Assembly (NCBI GenBank): GCA_003243965.1
Contig: QHBO01000040.1
Location: 1 to 64,000, forward strand
Length of the DNA: 64,000 bases
Source of the DNA: Chloroflexota bacterium
GTDB lineage: Bacteria; Chloroflexota; Limnocylindria; QHBO01
Reading direction: 5' to 3'
The notes below the pieces were generated by a model that was not told where the DNA came from, ran no database searches, and saw nothing but the letters and a program-made list of their open reading frames with translations. A program made the position numbers and the translations under genes. Below are positions 34,177 through 41,739 of this stretch, piece by piece. The stretch's first letter is position 1, and each line of letters opens with the position of its first letter.

Positions 34177-37059
34177 TCAGGCGCCGACGTCCGCCAGCGC
34201 CGGCTCGTCGATCTCCGGCTCGGGCGCGGCTCCGGCGCGCCGCCACGCGCCGGCATCGGTCTGCTCGAGCCGGTCCATGCGCTCCCAGTCGGATCCCACC
34301 TTGAGGTCCACTGTGAGCGGCACGTCGAGCGGCAGCGCGCCCTCCATCGTGTCGCGGACCACTGACGCCAGGATTGGCAGCTCGGCGGCATCGGTCTCGA
34401 ACACGAGCTCGTCGTGGACCTGGAGGAGCATTCGGGATCGCAGCCCCCGTTCCCGCACGGTGGCGCCCAGCTGGACCATGGCGATCTTGATCGCGTCGGC
34501 GGCGGTCCCCTGGATCGGCATGTTGATGGCCATCCGCTCCCCCGCCGATCGGAGCGCGCTGTTGCGTGCCGTCAGCTCGGGGATGTACCGGCGCCGGCCG
34601 AGGAGGGTGCTCACGAATCCCTGGTCGCGGGCCAGGATCTTGATCTCCACGGTGTAGCGCCGGATCCCCTCGTACGCACGGAAGTACTCGGCGATGAAGC
34701 GCTGCGCCTCGTCACGGCTGATGTGCGTTCGCTCGCTCAGGCCGAAGTCGCTCATGCCGTACGCGACTCCGAAATTGACCATCTTGGCCATGCTGCGCTG
34801 CTCCGCGGTGACCTCCTCGGGGGCGATGCCGAGCACACGCGCCGCGGTGGCGCGATGGATGTCCTCGTGTGCCTCGAACGCCGCCTTGAGTCCCGCGTCG
34901 CCCGAGACGTGGGCGAGGATCCGCAGCTCAACCTGGGAGTAGTCCGCGGCGAGCAGCAGCCGCCCGGACGGCGCCACGAACGCGCGACGGATGCGCCGCC
35001 CGAGGGCGGTCCGGATCGGGATGTTCTGCAGGTTGGGGTCGATGCTCGACAGGCGGCCGGTGGCGGCAACCGCCTGTTGATAGGTGGTGTGCAACCGACC
35101 GTTCGCATCCACCAGCTGGGGCAGGGCATCGACATACGTCGACTTGAGCTTTGCGATCTGGCGGTGCTCCAGGATCAGGCCGACGGCCGCGTGCTGTGCC
35201 CGCAGCTCCTCCAGCACCGAGGCGTCGGTCGAGTATCCGGTTCGGGTCCGCTTGGTGGCCGGCAGCGCAAGCTCGTGGAAGAGCACCTGCTCGAGCTGAC
35301 GCGGCGACCCGATGTTGAATTCGTGCCCAACCGCGGCGTAGATCCGGGACTCCAACTCCGCGAGCTGCGCCCCGAACTGGGAGGCCATCCCGGCCAGCGC
35401 CTCGAGGTCGATCGCCACGCCGGCGAGCTCCATGCCGACCAGCACCGGCACCAGCGGCATCTCCACCTCGTGGAAGAGACGGGCAAGCCCCGACTCCGCA
35501 AGCTCCTCCTGGAGCCGCGGTCGGGCGAGCAGTGCGGTGAGAGCCTCCGCGGCCGCCCGACGCGCTGCGCTCGGTGCCTCAGCTTCCGCGTCCGCCGCCG
35601 CTGGTCGCGGCGGCAGTTCCGCGCCAAAGTGGTTCGCCGCCAGGTCGTCGATTGTCTGCGCGCGCAGCGCGGGGTTGAGCATGTACGAGGCGACCAGGGT
35701 GTCGAACAGAGGCCCGTCCAGCTCCACGCGCGCGGCGGCGAGCATCACCATCAGCTGCTTCAGGTCATGGCCGATCAGCGGCCGGTCGGCCCGCAGAAAC
35801 CAGTCGGGAAGCTCCGCAGCCCCGCGGTCGGCGTCTCGGCGCCCTGTCCACGGCAGGAACCAAGCAGTTCCGTCAGGCGCCGCCAGCGCGATTCCGAGCG
35901 GCGCTCGCACGAGTGGCCGCCCCGCGGCCGCAGCCCAGCCCAGCCCGACCGCCTCGCCGTGCTCGGCGAGCCACGCCGCCAGCGCGCGCCGGTCCGCCTC
36001 GTCACGCACCCTCCGCGGCTCGACCTGCTCGATCGCTCCACGGGGGTCCGAGAGTGGGTCCGGAGGCGGCGTCCCGCCACCTGCTTCCGAGCGCTCTGCA
36101 GACGCCGGCCCGCCCATGAGGTCGAGAGACAGCTGAAGCCCGCCCTTCGTCTCGAGCTCCGACGGTTCGGCGCCGGTCGGAGCGATGGTGGACGGCGGGA
36201 GTCGGTCGATGAGTGACCGGAACTCGAGCTCGCGAAAGCGCTGCGCGACCGCGCGCCGGTCGTAGCGCCCCGTGCGGGCACCCTCCAAATCGAGCCTGAC
36301 GGGCAGGTCGCGGACGATTCGCCCGATCTCGCGGCTCATGAAGGCCGACTCCCGGTGTGCCTCGAGCCGCTCGCGCAGCTTGCCCTTCACCTCGGCGAGG
36401 CGCCGGTACAGCTCGTCGAGGGATCCGAACTGCTGCAGCAGCTGGATCGCCGTCTTCTCCCCGACCCCGGGGACGCCGGGAATGTTGTCGGACGTGTCGC
36501 CCTTCAGCGCCTTGTAGTCGAGCATCTGGTCGGGGCGCAGGCCGTAGCGCTCGAACACGCGAGCCTCGTCGTAGATGACGGTGGCGGCGACCCCCATCCG
36601 CGTGGTGAGCAGACGGACGTGGTCATCGACCAGCTGGAGCCCGTCGAGGTCACCCGAGACGATGTAGGTGTCGACCTCGGCCGCGGTGGCCTGTGGCACC
36701 AGTGAACCGATGACGTCGTCGGCCTCGTAGCCCTCCAGCTCCGCGACCGGCATGCCCATCATCGCCACCAGCTCGCGCACGATCGGAAACTGCGCGCGAA
36801 GGTCGTCGGGCATCGATGGACGCCCCGCCTTGTACTCCGGATACGCGTCGAAGCGGAACTGCGGCCTGCCAAGGTCGAAGGTGACGATGGCGTGGTCCGG
36901 CCGCAGGTCCTGCATCCCGCGCAGCACGATCTGCAGGAAGCCGAACGCCGCGTTGACCAGGGTCCCGTCCGACGTTGTCAGCGGCGGCAGGGCAAAGTAG
37001 CCCCGGTACACGAGGCTGGGGCCGTCGATGAGCATCAGAATCGGGCGGCGCTCGGCCAT
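34177..37059 (-). CDS. polA: DNA polymerase I with degenerate proofreading domain
   Basis: Family A polymerase, 960 residues: 5'-3' exonuclease (about 1-290, with DGPSLVYRGYFAL, ALKGDTSDNIPGVPGVGEKTA), a middle 3'-5' exonuclease-like domain (about 370-510), and the polymerase (motif A LLLAADYSQVELRILAH, motif B KMVNFGVAYGMS, motif C LQVHDELVFE). In the middle domain the ExoI D-x-E is replaced by GLGW and ExoII reads IGHDLKQLM, so proofreading is probably lost, as in Taq. An acidic/Gly linker precedes it. TAGACT lies 10 nt before the ATG. Confidence 0.96.
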   Translation of the reverse strand: MAERRPILMLIDGPSLVYRGYFALPPLTTSDGTLVNAAFGFLQIVLRGMQDLRPDHAIVTFDLGRPQFRFDAYPEYKAGRPSMPDDLRAQFPIVRELVAMMGMPVAELEGYEADDVIGSLVPQATAAEVDTYIVSGDLDGLQLVDDHVRLLTTRMGVAATVIYDEARVFERYGLRPDQMLDYKALKGDTSDNIPGVPGVGEKTAIQLLQQFGSLDELYRRLAEVKGKLRERLEAHRESAFMSREIGRIVRDLPVRLDLEGARTGRYDRRAVAQRFRELEFRSLIDRLPPSTIAPTGAEPSELETKGGLQLSLDLMGGPASAERSEAGGGTPPPDPLSDPRGAIEQVEPRRVRDEADRRALAAWLAEHGEAVGLGWAAAAGRPLVRAPLGIALAAPDGTAWFLPWTGRRDADRGAAELPDWFLRADRPLIGHDLKQLMVMLAAARVELDGPLFDTLVASYMLNPALRAQTIDDLAANHFGAELPPRPAAADAEAEAPSAARRAAAEALTALLARPRLQEELAESGLARLFHEVEMPLVPVLVGMELAGVAIDLEALAGMASQFGAQLAELESRIYAAVGHEFNIGSPRQLEQVLFHELALPATKRTRTGYSTDASVLEELRAQHAAVGLILEHRQIAKLKSTYVDALPQLVDANGRLHTTYQQAVAATGRLSSIDPNLQNIPIRTALGRRIRRAFVAPSGRLLLAADYSQVELRILAHVSGDAGLKAAFEAHEDIHRATAARVLGIAPEEVTAEQRSMAKMVNFGVAYGMSDFGLSERTHISRDEAQRFIAEYFRAYEGIRRYTVEIKILARDQGFVSTLLGRRRYIPELTARNSALRSAGERMAINMPIQGTAADAIKIAMVQLGATVRERGLRSRMLLQVHDELVFETDAAELPILASVVRDTMEGALPLDVPLTVDLKVGSDWERMDRLEQTDAGAWRRAGAAPEPEIDEPALADVGA

Positions 37060-37069
37060 GGACGCGGCC

Positions 37070-37075
37070 AGTCTA
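37070..37075 (-). promoter_or_regulatory. polA-mutM-coaE -10 box
   Basis: TAGACT on the minus strand, 10 nt before the polA ATG, implying a leader of at most a few bases. Confidence 0.5.
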
Positions 37076-37090
37076 GACCGATGCCGGCGC

Positions 37091-37096
37091 TAGAAT
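37091..37096 (+). promoter_or_regulatory. -10 box of the membrane J-domain gene (probable leaderless start)
   Basis: TAGAAT with 7 nt to the ATG at 37104; divergent from the polA promoter 16 bp away. Confidence 0.55.
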
Positions 37097-37103
37097 CGCT
37101 CCG

Positions 37104-37613
37104 ATGGTCGAGCAGCGGGCGGGCGATCCGTACACGGTCCTGGGCGTTGCCCGGGACGCCACCCCGCTCCAGGTGGCGCGCGCGCATCGGCGCCTCGCAA
37201 AGCAGTTCCACCCGGACCTGCATCCCGGCGAGGACGCGGCCGGCCGAATGCGGCGCATCAACGAGGCGTGGCGGCTCCTATCGTCCCCGGTGCGACGTGC
37301 CGCCTACGATGTCGCTCATCCCACGACAGGCCCGGCGGCCAACCACTGGGCACCGACGCGGCGCACGATCCGACCGGCCGCGCCGACCACGACGCGCATC
37401 TGGGCCGAATGGCGGGCGACGGCAGATGAGACTCGCGCCGCACCCCGCACCATGCGCCAGCCCGGCGAGGTCCAACTCCCCCCGACTCGCCGGCCGCAGC
37501 CGATGGGACCCGAGGAGCGCCGCTTTCGCGACAGCGGCTGGGCGGCGGTGATCGTCGCCGGCCTGATCCTCATCCTCCTCCTGGCCGCGATCGCGATCGC
37601 GAAGCTCGGTTAG
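37104..37613 (+). CDS. membrane-anchored J-domain protein
   Basis: 169 residues: an N-terminal J domain (8-70) with the DnaK-stimulating HPD at 36-38 and the helix IV pattern MRRINEAWRLLSSPVRRAAYD, a Pro/Thr/Arg-rich linker (75-140), and one C-terminal membrane helix (about 145-166). There are no Gly/Phe or zinc-finger regions, so it is a type III J protein, probably recruiting DnaK to the inner face of the membrane. The stop overlaps the convergent anti-sigma gene by four bases. Confidence 0.88.
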   Translation: MVEQRAGDPYTVLGVARDATPLQVARAHRRLAKQFHPDLHPGEDAAGRMRRINEAWRLLSSPVRRAAYDVAHPTTGPAANHWAPTRRTIRPAAPTTTRIWAEWRATADETRAAPRTMRQPGEVQLPPTRRPQPMGPEERRFRDSGWAAVIVAGLILILLLAAIAIAKLG

Positions 37614-38290
37614 CCGTCCGGCCGGGACGAAGAGGGGCGGCGCCTTCCCAGCGTGGCCCGCAAGCCCGCGGCGCCGATCAACAGGGCAACGCCCAGCACG
37701 ATCAGGATCGGCCACGCGCCGACGCGTTCCGCGCGCGGCGCGCCCGCGCCGGCGCCCGCGCCCGTCGCCCGGCCCCCCGCTCCAAGGGCATCGGCGCCGG
37801 GCGATGCTGGCCGGCTCTCCCGGGTCGCACCGCCGGCGCTCGAGGGAACCGCCGCTCCCACCGTCGGGCCTGCCGGCCCTCCCGGCTCCCCGCCCAGCGT
37901 CTGGAAAGCATCCGCTGCGGTATCACGGGCGGGCGCAGCGGACTCGAGGGAGCCGACAGCCAGGCCGCCCGCGACGCCAACCCCGCCCACGACAGCGAGC
38001 AGGATGCCGACCGCCATCAGCGGGGCAAACAGCCGGCGCACGACCAGCCCCATCGGCTGCCGCGCATGCGCCTCGCCAACAGGGGGAATGAGCCGCAGGG
38101 GGCGGGGCGGTGCTATGTCCGGCAGCTCTGCCAGGGCGATCCGGAGCGTGCCGAGCTCTTCGATCACGGCGGTGCATCGCTGACAGGCCGAGAGATGGTC
38201 CCGCACGCCGCCCGCCGCCGCGCCGGCCAGGTCCCCGTCCTGGAAGCTGGCCAGCAGCTCGTCGTCTGGGTGCGGTGGGGGCATGGTCAT
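37610..38290 (-). CDS. zinc-finger anti-sigma factor (membrane)
   Basis: 226 residues beginning with a short ZAS-type domain: H32-x3-C36-x2-C39 (HLSACQRC) preceded by a DDELLASFQDGDL helix. There are two membrane helices (about 88-112 and 192-212) separated by an external Gly/Ala/Pro-rich segment. It starts 13 bp after the ECF sigma gene, so it should bind and silence that sigma until an envelope signal arrives. No sensor domain is recognisable in the low-complexity external part. Confidence 0.83.
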   Translation of the reverse strand: MTMPPPHPDDELLASFQDGDLAGAAAGGVRDHLSACQRCTAVIEELGTLRIALAELPDIAPPRPLRLIPPVGEAHARQPMGLVVRRLFAPLMAVGILLAVVGGVGVAGGLAVGSLESAAPARDTAADAFQTLGGEPGGPAGPTVGAAVPSSAGGATRESRPASPGADALGAGGRATGAGAGAGAPRAERVGAWPILIVLGVALLIGAAGLRATLGRRRPSSSRPDG

Positions 38291-38303
38291 CGGTCAGACG
38301 CCC

Positions 38304-38912
38304 TCAGCCTCCGAACAGTTCCCGGTGGGGCTCGAGCAGCTCGCGCAGCCGGAGCCGTCCGCGGTGAATACGGGACTTGATCGTGCCGACCGGCACCTTG
38401 GTGATGCGCGCAACCTCCCCGTAGTCCATCCCGTACACGTCCGAGAGCACCACGGCCGTGCGCTGGTCGTGCGGCAGGCTGCGCAGCGCCGCATCGAGGT
38501 GCCGGTGCAGCTCACCGCGGCTCGCCTCGGCGAGCGGGTTCGGGGCGGCTGGATCGGGCAGGTCCCGCTCCCCCAGCTCCGGATCGGGGAGGCTGGCGAC
38601 CGGTCGCCGCTGGGCCCTGCGCAGGATGTCGTAGCTGGCGTTGGCCGTGATCCGCAGCAGCCAGGAGCGAAAGACACCGCCCCGGTAGCCTCGCATCGCG
38701 TCGTACGCGTGGACAAACGCGTCCTGGGTGGCATCCGCCGCCTGGTCCGCGTTTCCGAGGAGGCGCCATGCGAGTCCGTAGCAGGCGCTCTGGTAGTGCT
38801 CGACGAGCTGCCCGAAGGCGACCCGATCCCCGGCTGCCGCGCGGCTGACGAGGGCCTGCTCGTCAGGGAGCGGCGCGGTCCGCGCAGGAGCCGGTCGGTC
38901 GAGCCCGGGCAT
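38304..38912 (-). CDS. ECF-type RNA polymerase sigma factor
   Basis: Extracytoplasmic-function sigma-70, 202 residues from ATG 38912. Region 2 (AFGQLVEHYQSACYGLAWRLLG, AADATQDAFVHAYDAM, FRSWLLRITANASYDILRR) and region 4 (LPHDQRTAVVLSDVYGMDYGEVARITKVPVGTIKSRIHRGR) are complete. An upstream in-frame start at 38966 would add 18 basic residues and is less likely. Paired with the anti-sigma gene downstream. Targets unknown. Confidence 0.93.
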   Translation of the reverse strand: MPGLDRPAPARTAPLPDEQALVSRAAAGDRVAFGQLVEHYQSACYGLAWRLLGNADQAADATQDAFVHAYDAMRGYRGGVFRSWLLRITANASYDILRRAQRRPVASLPDPELGERDLPDPAAPNPLAEASRGELHRHLDAALRSLPHDQRTAVVLSDVYGMDYGEVARITKVPVGTIKSRIHRGRLRLRELLEPHRELFGG

Positions 38913-38920
38913 CGGCTCCC

Positions 38921-38926
38921 TATAAT
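38921..38926 (+). promoter_or_regulatory. consensus TATAAT upstream of tRNA-Leu(CAA)
   Basis: A perfect TATAAT lies 46 nt before the tRNA 5' end, just outside the divergent sigma gene. No convincing -35 is seen, and a tRNA leader of about 40 nt would need processing. Confidence 0.45.
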
Positions 38927-38972
38927 GACGACCGCGTCGGCGTGGTGGCCTGCATTGCCGCTGCACGCACGC

Positions 38973-39059
38973 GCCGGAGTGGCGGAATCGGCAGACGCGT
39001 CGGTCTCAAACACCGATGGGTGCAAGCCCGTGTGAGTTCAAGTCTCACCTCCGGCACCA
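38973..39059 (+). tRNA. tRNA-Leu(CAA)
   Basis: Class II tRNA: acceptor GCCGGAG/CTCCGGC, anticodon loop CTCAAAC (anticodon CAA), long variable arm, TTCAAGTC T-loop and encoded CCA. Confidence 0.96.
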
Positions 39060-39099
39060 CACATTCTGAGCACGAAATCGGCACTCCCCGGCCATAGTC

Positions 39100-39129
39100 G
39101 AGGCCCCAACGGTTCGCCGTCGGGGCCTC
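39100..39129 (+). terminator. hairpin after tRNA-Leu(CAA)
   Basis: GAGGCCCC pairs with GGGGCCTC and, inside an A/C mismatch, ACGG pairs with CCGT around a TTCG tetraloop. There is no T-tract, but the position 40 nt after the tRNA fits a terminator. Confidence 0.6.
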
Positions 39130-39133
39130 CGTG

Positions 39134-39155
39134 CGTCCATGTTACGTCCATGTTC
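39134..39155. repeat. tandem 11-bp repeat downstream of tRNA-Leu(CAA)
   Basis: CGTCCATGTTA followed directly by CGTCCATGTTC. The spacing and placement beside a tRNA 3' end resemble the tandem repeat next to the integrase at 1400-1422, although the sequences differ. No integrase is adjacent here. Confidence 0.5.
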
Positions 39156-39237
39156 TACGCGCGCGCTGGCCGGGCGCGGCCCCTCGGCGTGTCGGCTTCT
39201 ACGCGGCCGGTTGTCCCGATGCCTCGGGCGCGCGACC

Positions 39238-39411
39238 CTACTTCTTCCGCTTCTCCCCGCGCATCACCCGGCGATAGCGCAGCATGCCGAGGACCAGCCA
39301 GATGGCTCCGACGACCACGATGACCACCACGAGGATCAGGATCGGCGGCACGGCGGACCTCCTGGGGCGAGGCGGCTGCTGCCCGCCCTTCGGGGCAGCT
39401 GAGCGATCCAT
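39238..39411 (-). CDS. small single-pass membrane protein (57 aa)
   Basis: Hydrophilic Pro/Arg/Gln-rich N-terminus (1-20), a strongly hydrophobic helix PPILILVVVIVVVGAIWLVL (22-41) and a basic C-terminus ending EKRKK. No family recognised. It is one of four very short membrane-protein frames in 1.1 kb. The hydrophobic/basic organisation supports a real gene; the start is supported only by a distant GAGGA. Confidence 0.5.
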   Translation of the reverse strand: MDRSAAPKGGQQPPRPRRSAVPPILILVVVIVVVGAIWLVLGMLRYRRVMRGEKRKK

Positions 39412-39766
39412 TCTGCACCAGTTCGTCCTCAGCGACACCGACCCATCGGAGCAGGGCGGGGTGGCAGCGCGGTAGCTCTCGCCAGGCGGGTGCCGGGGCG
39501 AAGCCCGCGCGGAGCCCGGAGCGAGCCCGGGCCGTCGCAAAGAATCCTCAATCTCCGTGCGACGCAGCCTCAACGCCCACCGAGCGGCCGGGTGCGGATC
39601 GTGCATTGCGGCCGGCGCCGGAGCTCCCACCGGTCCGGCACCGCGACCAGGAACAGACCCGCCACCACGAGGAGAGCAATTGGCTGGTAAGGGCCGATCG
39701 GCCGATCCGATCCTGGCAGCGGTGACCGATGAAGCCGACTCCCCGGCCGGCTCGGACCGGACCGTG
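39412..39766. other. no recognisable gene (355 bp)
   Basis: Frames here are short and low in complexity, with no recognised domain, tRNA or strong hairpin. It is the longest gene-poor stretch of the window and lies in the accessory region after tRNA-Leu(CAA). Confidence 0.5.
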
Positions 39767-39880
39767 ATGAAGAGCAGGACGAGCGGACCAATCAGCATGG
39801 TCTTGACCTGGTCAGCTGCGGGGATCATGTCCGCGGCGGCCGTGGTGCTCATCGGCCTGACCATTCTCGGGCAGCACTAG
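39767..39880 (+). CDS. possible 37-aa membrane peptide
   Basis: From ATG 39767, a nine-residue polar start is followed by a hydrophobic span (MVLTWSAAGIMSAAAVVLIG). No good ribosome binding site or -10 was found, so this is tentative; its main support is similarity in layout to the neighbouring small membrane proteins. Confidence 0.25.
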   Translation: MKSRTSGPISMVLTWSAAGIMSAAAVVLIGLTILGQH

Positions 39881-39937
39881 GCTGCACCACCGGAGTCCTG
39901 TCAACGGATACCGGACCGGCCGCTCTGCTCCAGCGTG

Positions 39938-40060
39938 CTACCGACGCCTGCTCCTGGACTCTCTCACCAGCAGCACCGCCGCCACCGCGCCCGCGGCGAC
40001 GGTGCCGGCCAGGGCGAGAACCGTGATCCAGCTCAGGACCGAAACCACCGCTGCCTCCAT
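39938..40060 (-). CDS. small single-pass membrane protein (40 aa)
   Basis: ATG 40060 to TAG 39938. One hydrophobic helix (about residues 5-32, VVSVLSWITVLALAGTVAAG...) is followed by a basic tail RESRSRRR. A GGAGTAGG lies about 10-17 nt upstream. No family recognised. Confidence 0.45.
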   Translation of the reverse strand: MEAAVVSVLSWITVLALAGTVAAGAVAAVLLVRESRSRRR

Positions 40061-40169
40061 CGGTCCAGCCTACTCCGCGCCATCGGGTTGGGACCGGCAC
40101 TTTTCGGCCATCGCGGATGACCGGCTCATCGGCCGACCGATCGGGGCCTTCGCGCGGCAGCCGACCCCG

Positions 40170-40175
40170 TAGACT
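40170..40175 (+). promoter_or_regulatory. -10 box of the 52-aa membrane protein gene
   Basis: TAGACT with 7 nt to ATG 40183, the same spacing as at uvrC and the J-domain gene. It supports transcription of this very short gene. Confidence 0.5.
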
Positions 40176-40182
40176 GCGGGCG

Positions 40183-40341
40183 ATGCGCCTCTGGATCATC
40201 GTCGCGGCCGGGGTGGTCATCGCCATCGGGGCGTGGCTCGTCGCGCAACGCATGTACCAGACGCTGGGCCTGCTGGTGGTCGCGCTGGTGGCCGCCGGGC
40301 TCTTCCTGCTCGTCGCGCCCCGCAGGCCCGGAGCCCGCTGA
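40183..40341 (+). CDS. small two-pass membrane protein (52 aa)
   Basis: Two hydrophobic helices, about 3-20 and 28-45, form a hairpin with a short QRMYQT loop and end with PRRPGAR. There is a good -10 box 7 nt upstream of the ATG, making this the best supported of the small membrane genes here. Function unknown. Confidence 0.55.
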   Translation: MRLWIIVAAGVVIAIGAWLVAQRMYQTLGLLVVALVAAGLFLLVAPRRPGAR

Positions 40342-40445
40342 CCGGGGTCGGTCGCAATCGCGACGAGCCATCTCGGCAAAACGTCCGTCCACGACGAAGC
40401 CGAGCCGCGACTTGGGGGTATATCGCAGCTCGGCCTTGGATGCAG

Positions 40446-40475
40446 TGTGGATAAATCGGTGCGTGTTGTCAACAC
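40446..40475. promoter_or_regulatory. DnaA-box-like 9-mer and 13-bp palindrome
   Basis: TGTGGATAA at 40446-40454 is an exact DnaA box (TTATCCACA on the other strand). Ten bases on, GTGTTG-T-CAACAC (40463-40475) is a perfect inverted repeat typical of a dimeric repressor site. They lie in a 150-bp gap of lower GC between two small genes. Confidence 0.4.
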
Positions 40476-40493
40476 CCGAGCCCGATGTCGCTG

Positions 40494-40751
40494 TCAACCG
40501 CCCTCGGACGAGCCAGAAACCTCGGCGCGCGCGGCATCGAGCTCGACGAGGATGTCGCGGTGCCAGGCCGCCTGACCGTCGAGCACAGCGCGCGCGTTGT
40601 CGAGGATCGTCATCGAGGCGACCCGGAGCTCGGTCAGTCGTCGATCGCGCTCCGCAGCGCCGAGCCGCATGGCGTGCAGGCGACGAGTTTCCGCACGGTA
40701 CACCGCGACGACGATGCCGATCTGCAGCCGTGCTCGTTCTGGGCCGTTCAA
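40494..40751 (-). CDS. hypothetical helical protein (85 aa)
   Basis: Starts at TTG 40751 with AGGAG eight bases upstream (40760-40764), a well-placed Shine-Dalgarno. The protein is soluble and almost wholly helical, rich in Arg/Glu/Ala (RRLHAMRLGAAERDRRL), without recognised domain. A longer open frame to 40838 exists but its extra part is low complexity. Confidence 0.5.
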   Translation of the reverse strand: MNGPERARLQIGIVVAVYRAETRRLHAMRLGAAERDRRLTELRVASMTILDNARAVLDGQAAWHRDILVELDAARAEVSGSSEGG

Positions 40752-40856
40752 TGCGCAGGCTCCTACCTCCCCCGTCCCCCGCGCAAGGGGCGTGCCCAAA
40801 CCCCCCGACCTCGGGCTGCGCCGCTCCCCCGGTCGCACCGGCTGGCCGCGAGAAGG

Positions 40857-41567
40857 TCAGCCCTTCCGAACGCGTGGGCGAGCGGGGCGTATGGACCCTG
40901 CGGGCCGCCTGGACGCTTTCGGAACCGGTGCGCCGGCCCGGGATGGTTGCCGGCCTCGAGCCGCCGGCCTGACGGTGAATGCTGGGGGCGTGGCATCCCA
41001 GCGGAAGGCGACGGCGAACAGGCGGAAGAAGTCCTCGCGCCCGAGGATCACCCATGGGAACGGCAGGGAGCCCTGAGCGGAGATCAGCACCTGCTCGGGG
41101 CAGACGGCAACTCCCCGGTACGTGACGCTGCCCGCGGCCACTCGCTGCTCGGCGAGCCCGATCTCGCCGGCGTGATATGAGACAACCGGGAGCGACGTTG
41201 CGTCGATGCCGAAGGCCACCGCGACCTCGAACGGGACGAGCGTGCGGTCTGCACCGGAGTCGATCAGGGCCGCGCAGGGCAGCGTCTGGTCCCCGAGCGT
41301 GACCTCCACGCCGACGAAGGGCATCGGGAAGAGGGTGCTGATCTGCACCCCTCGGTAGGCGGGCCCGGTCTGTCCCTCGAGACGCTCGTAGGCCAGCTGG
41401 AGCAGCTCGCGATTGCGCTCCGGCTCGATGGTTGGGGCGCGCGCGGTGACCACCTTGCGCTTGGAAGTCGTCCTGCCAGGCGTCGTCACCCTCCTCGTTG
41501 CGATCCCTTCGACTCCGATCCGCTGCAGGGCGTCGCAGGCGGTGAATCGGCGGCCATCGGCGGCCAT
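40857..41567 (-). CDS. retropepsin-like aspartic protease
   Basis: 236 residues with a single-domain aspartic protease fold in the middle: ALIDSGADRTLVP (catalytic DSGA loop) near 103-115, and the later VILGREDFF strand matching the ILG motif of the family. Such proteins act as dimers. The N-terminal 50 and C-terminal 40 residues are basic and low-complexity, with no membrane segment. Start uncertain: ATG 41567 is the longest; GTG 41486 abuts a GAGGAGG with no spacer. Cellular role unknown. Confidence 0.72.
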   Translation of the reverse strand: MAADGRRFTACDALQRIGVEGIATRRVTTPGRTTSKRKVVTARAPTIEPERNRELLQLAYERLEGQTGPAYRGVQISTLFPMPFVGVEVTLGDQTLPCAALIDSGADRTLVPFEVAVAFGIDATSLPVVSYHAGEIGLAEQRVAAGSVTYRGVAVCPEQVLISAQGSLPFPWVILGREDFFRLFAVAFRWDATPPAFTVRPAARGRQPSRAGAPVPKASRRPAGSIRPARPRVRKG

Positions 41568-41606
41568 CGCGACCGGGCCGATCGCTGCCGATTAGTGCAG
41601 GCAAGA

Positions 41607-41639
41607 AGCCCGGGGATGCGACTCTCCCAACCCCGGGCT
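41607..41639. terminator. inverted repeat AGCCCGGGG/CCCCGGGCT
   Basis: A nine-base perfect stem with a 15-nt loop. On the minus strand it is followed by TCTTGCC, so it may be a second terminator behind the cell-wall-binding gene. Confidence 0.4.
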
Positions 41640-41704
41640 CCTTGATCAATCCCGAGACCGACCGCAGCGGGTTCGGCCTCGGCGTTACCGATGGCTGATG
41701 CTCG

Positions 41705-41734
41705 GTGAGGGGCGCCGGCAGCGGCGCCCCTCAC
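41705..41734 (-). terminator. 13-bp perfect hairpin after the cell-wall-binding protein gene
   Basis: GTGAGGGGCGCCG pairs perfectly with CGGCGCCCCTCAC around a GCAG loop, six bases after the stop codon. No T-run follows; a strong GC hairpin alone may suffice. Confidence 0.65.
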
Positions 41735-41739
41735 GAGGG

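Noticed and set aside
40446-40454. Replication origin suggested by a DnaA box
   Set aside because: Only one box, no AT-rich unwinding element, and no dnaA/dnaN/gyrB neighbours.
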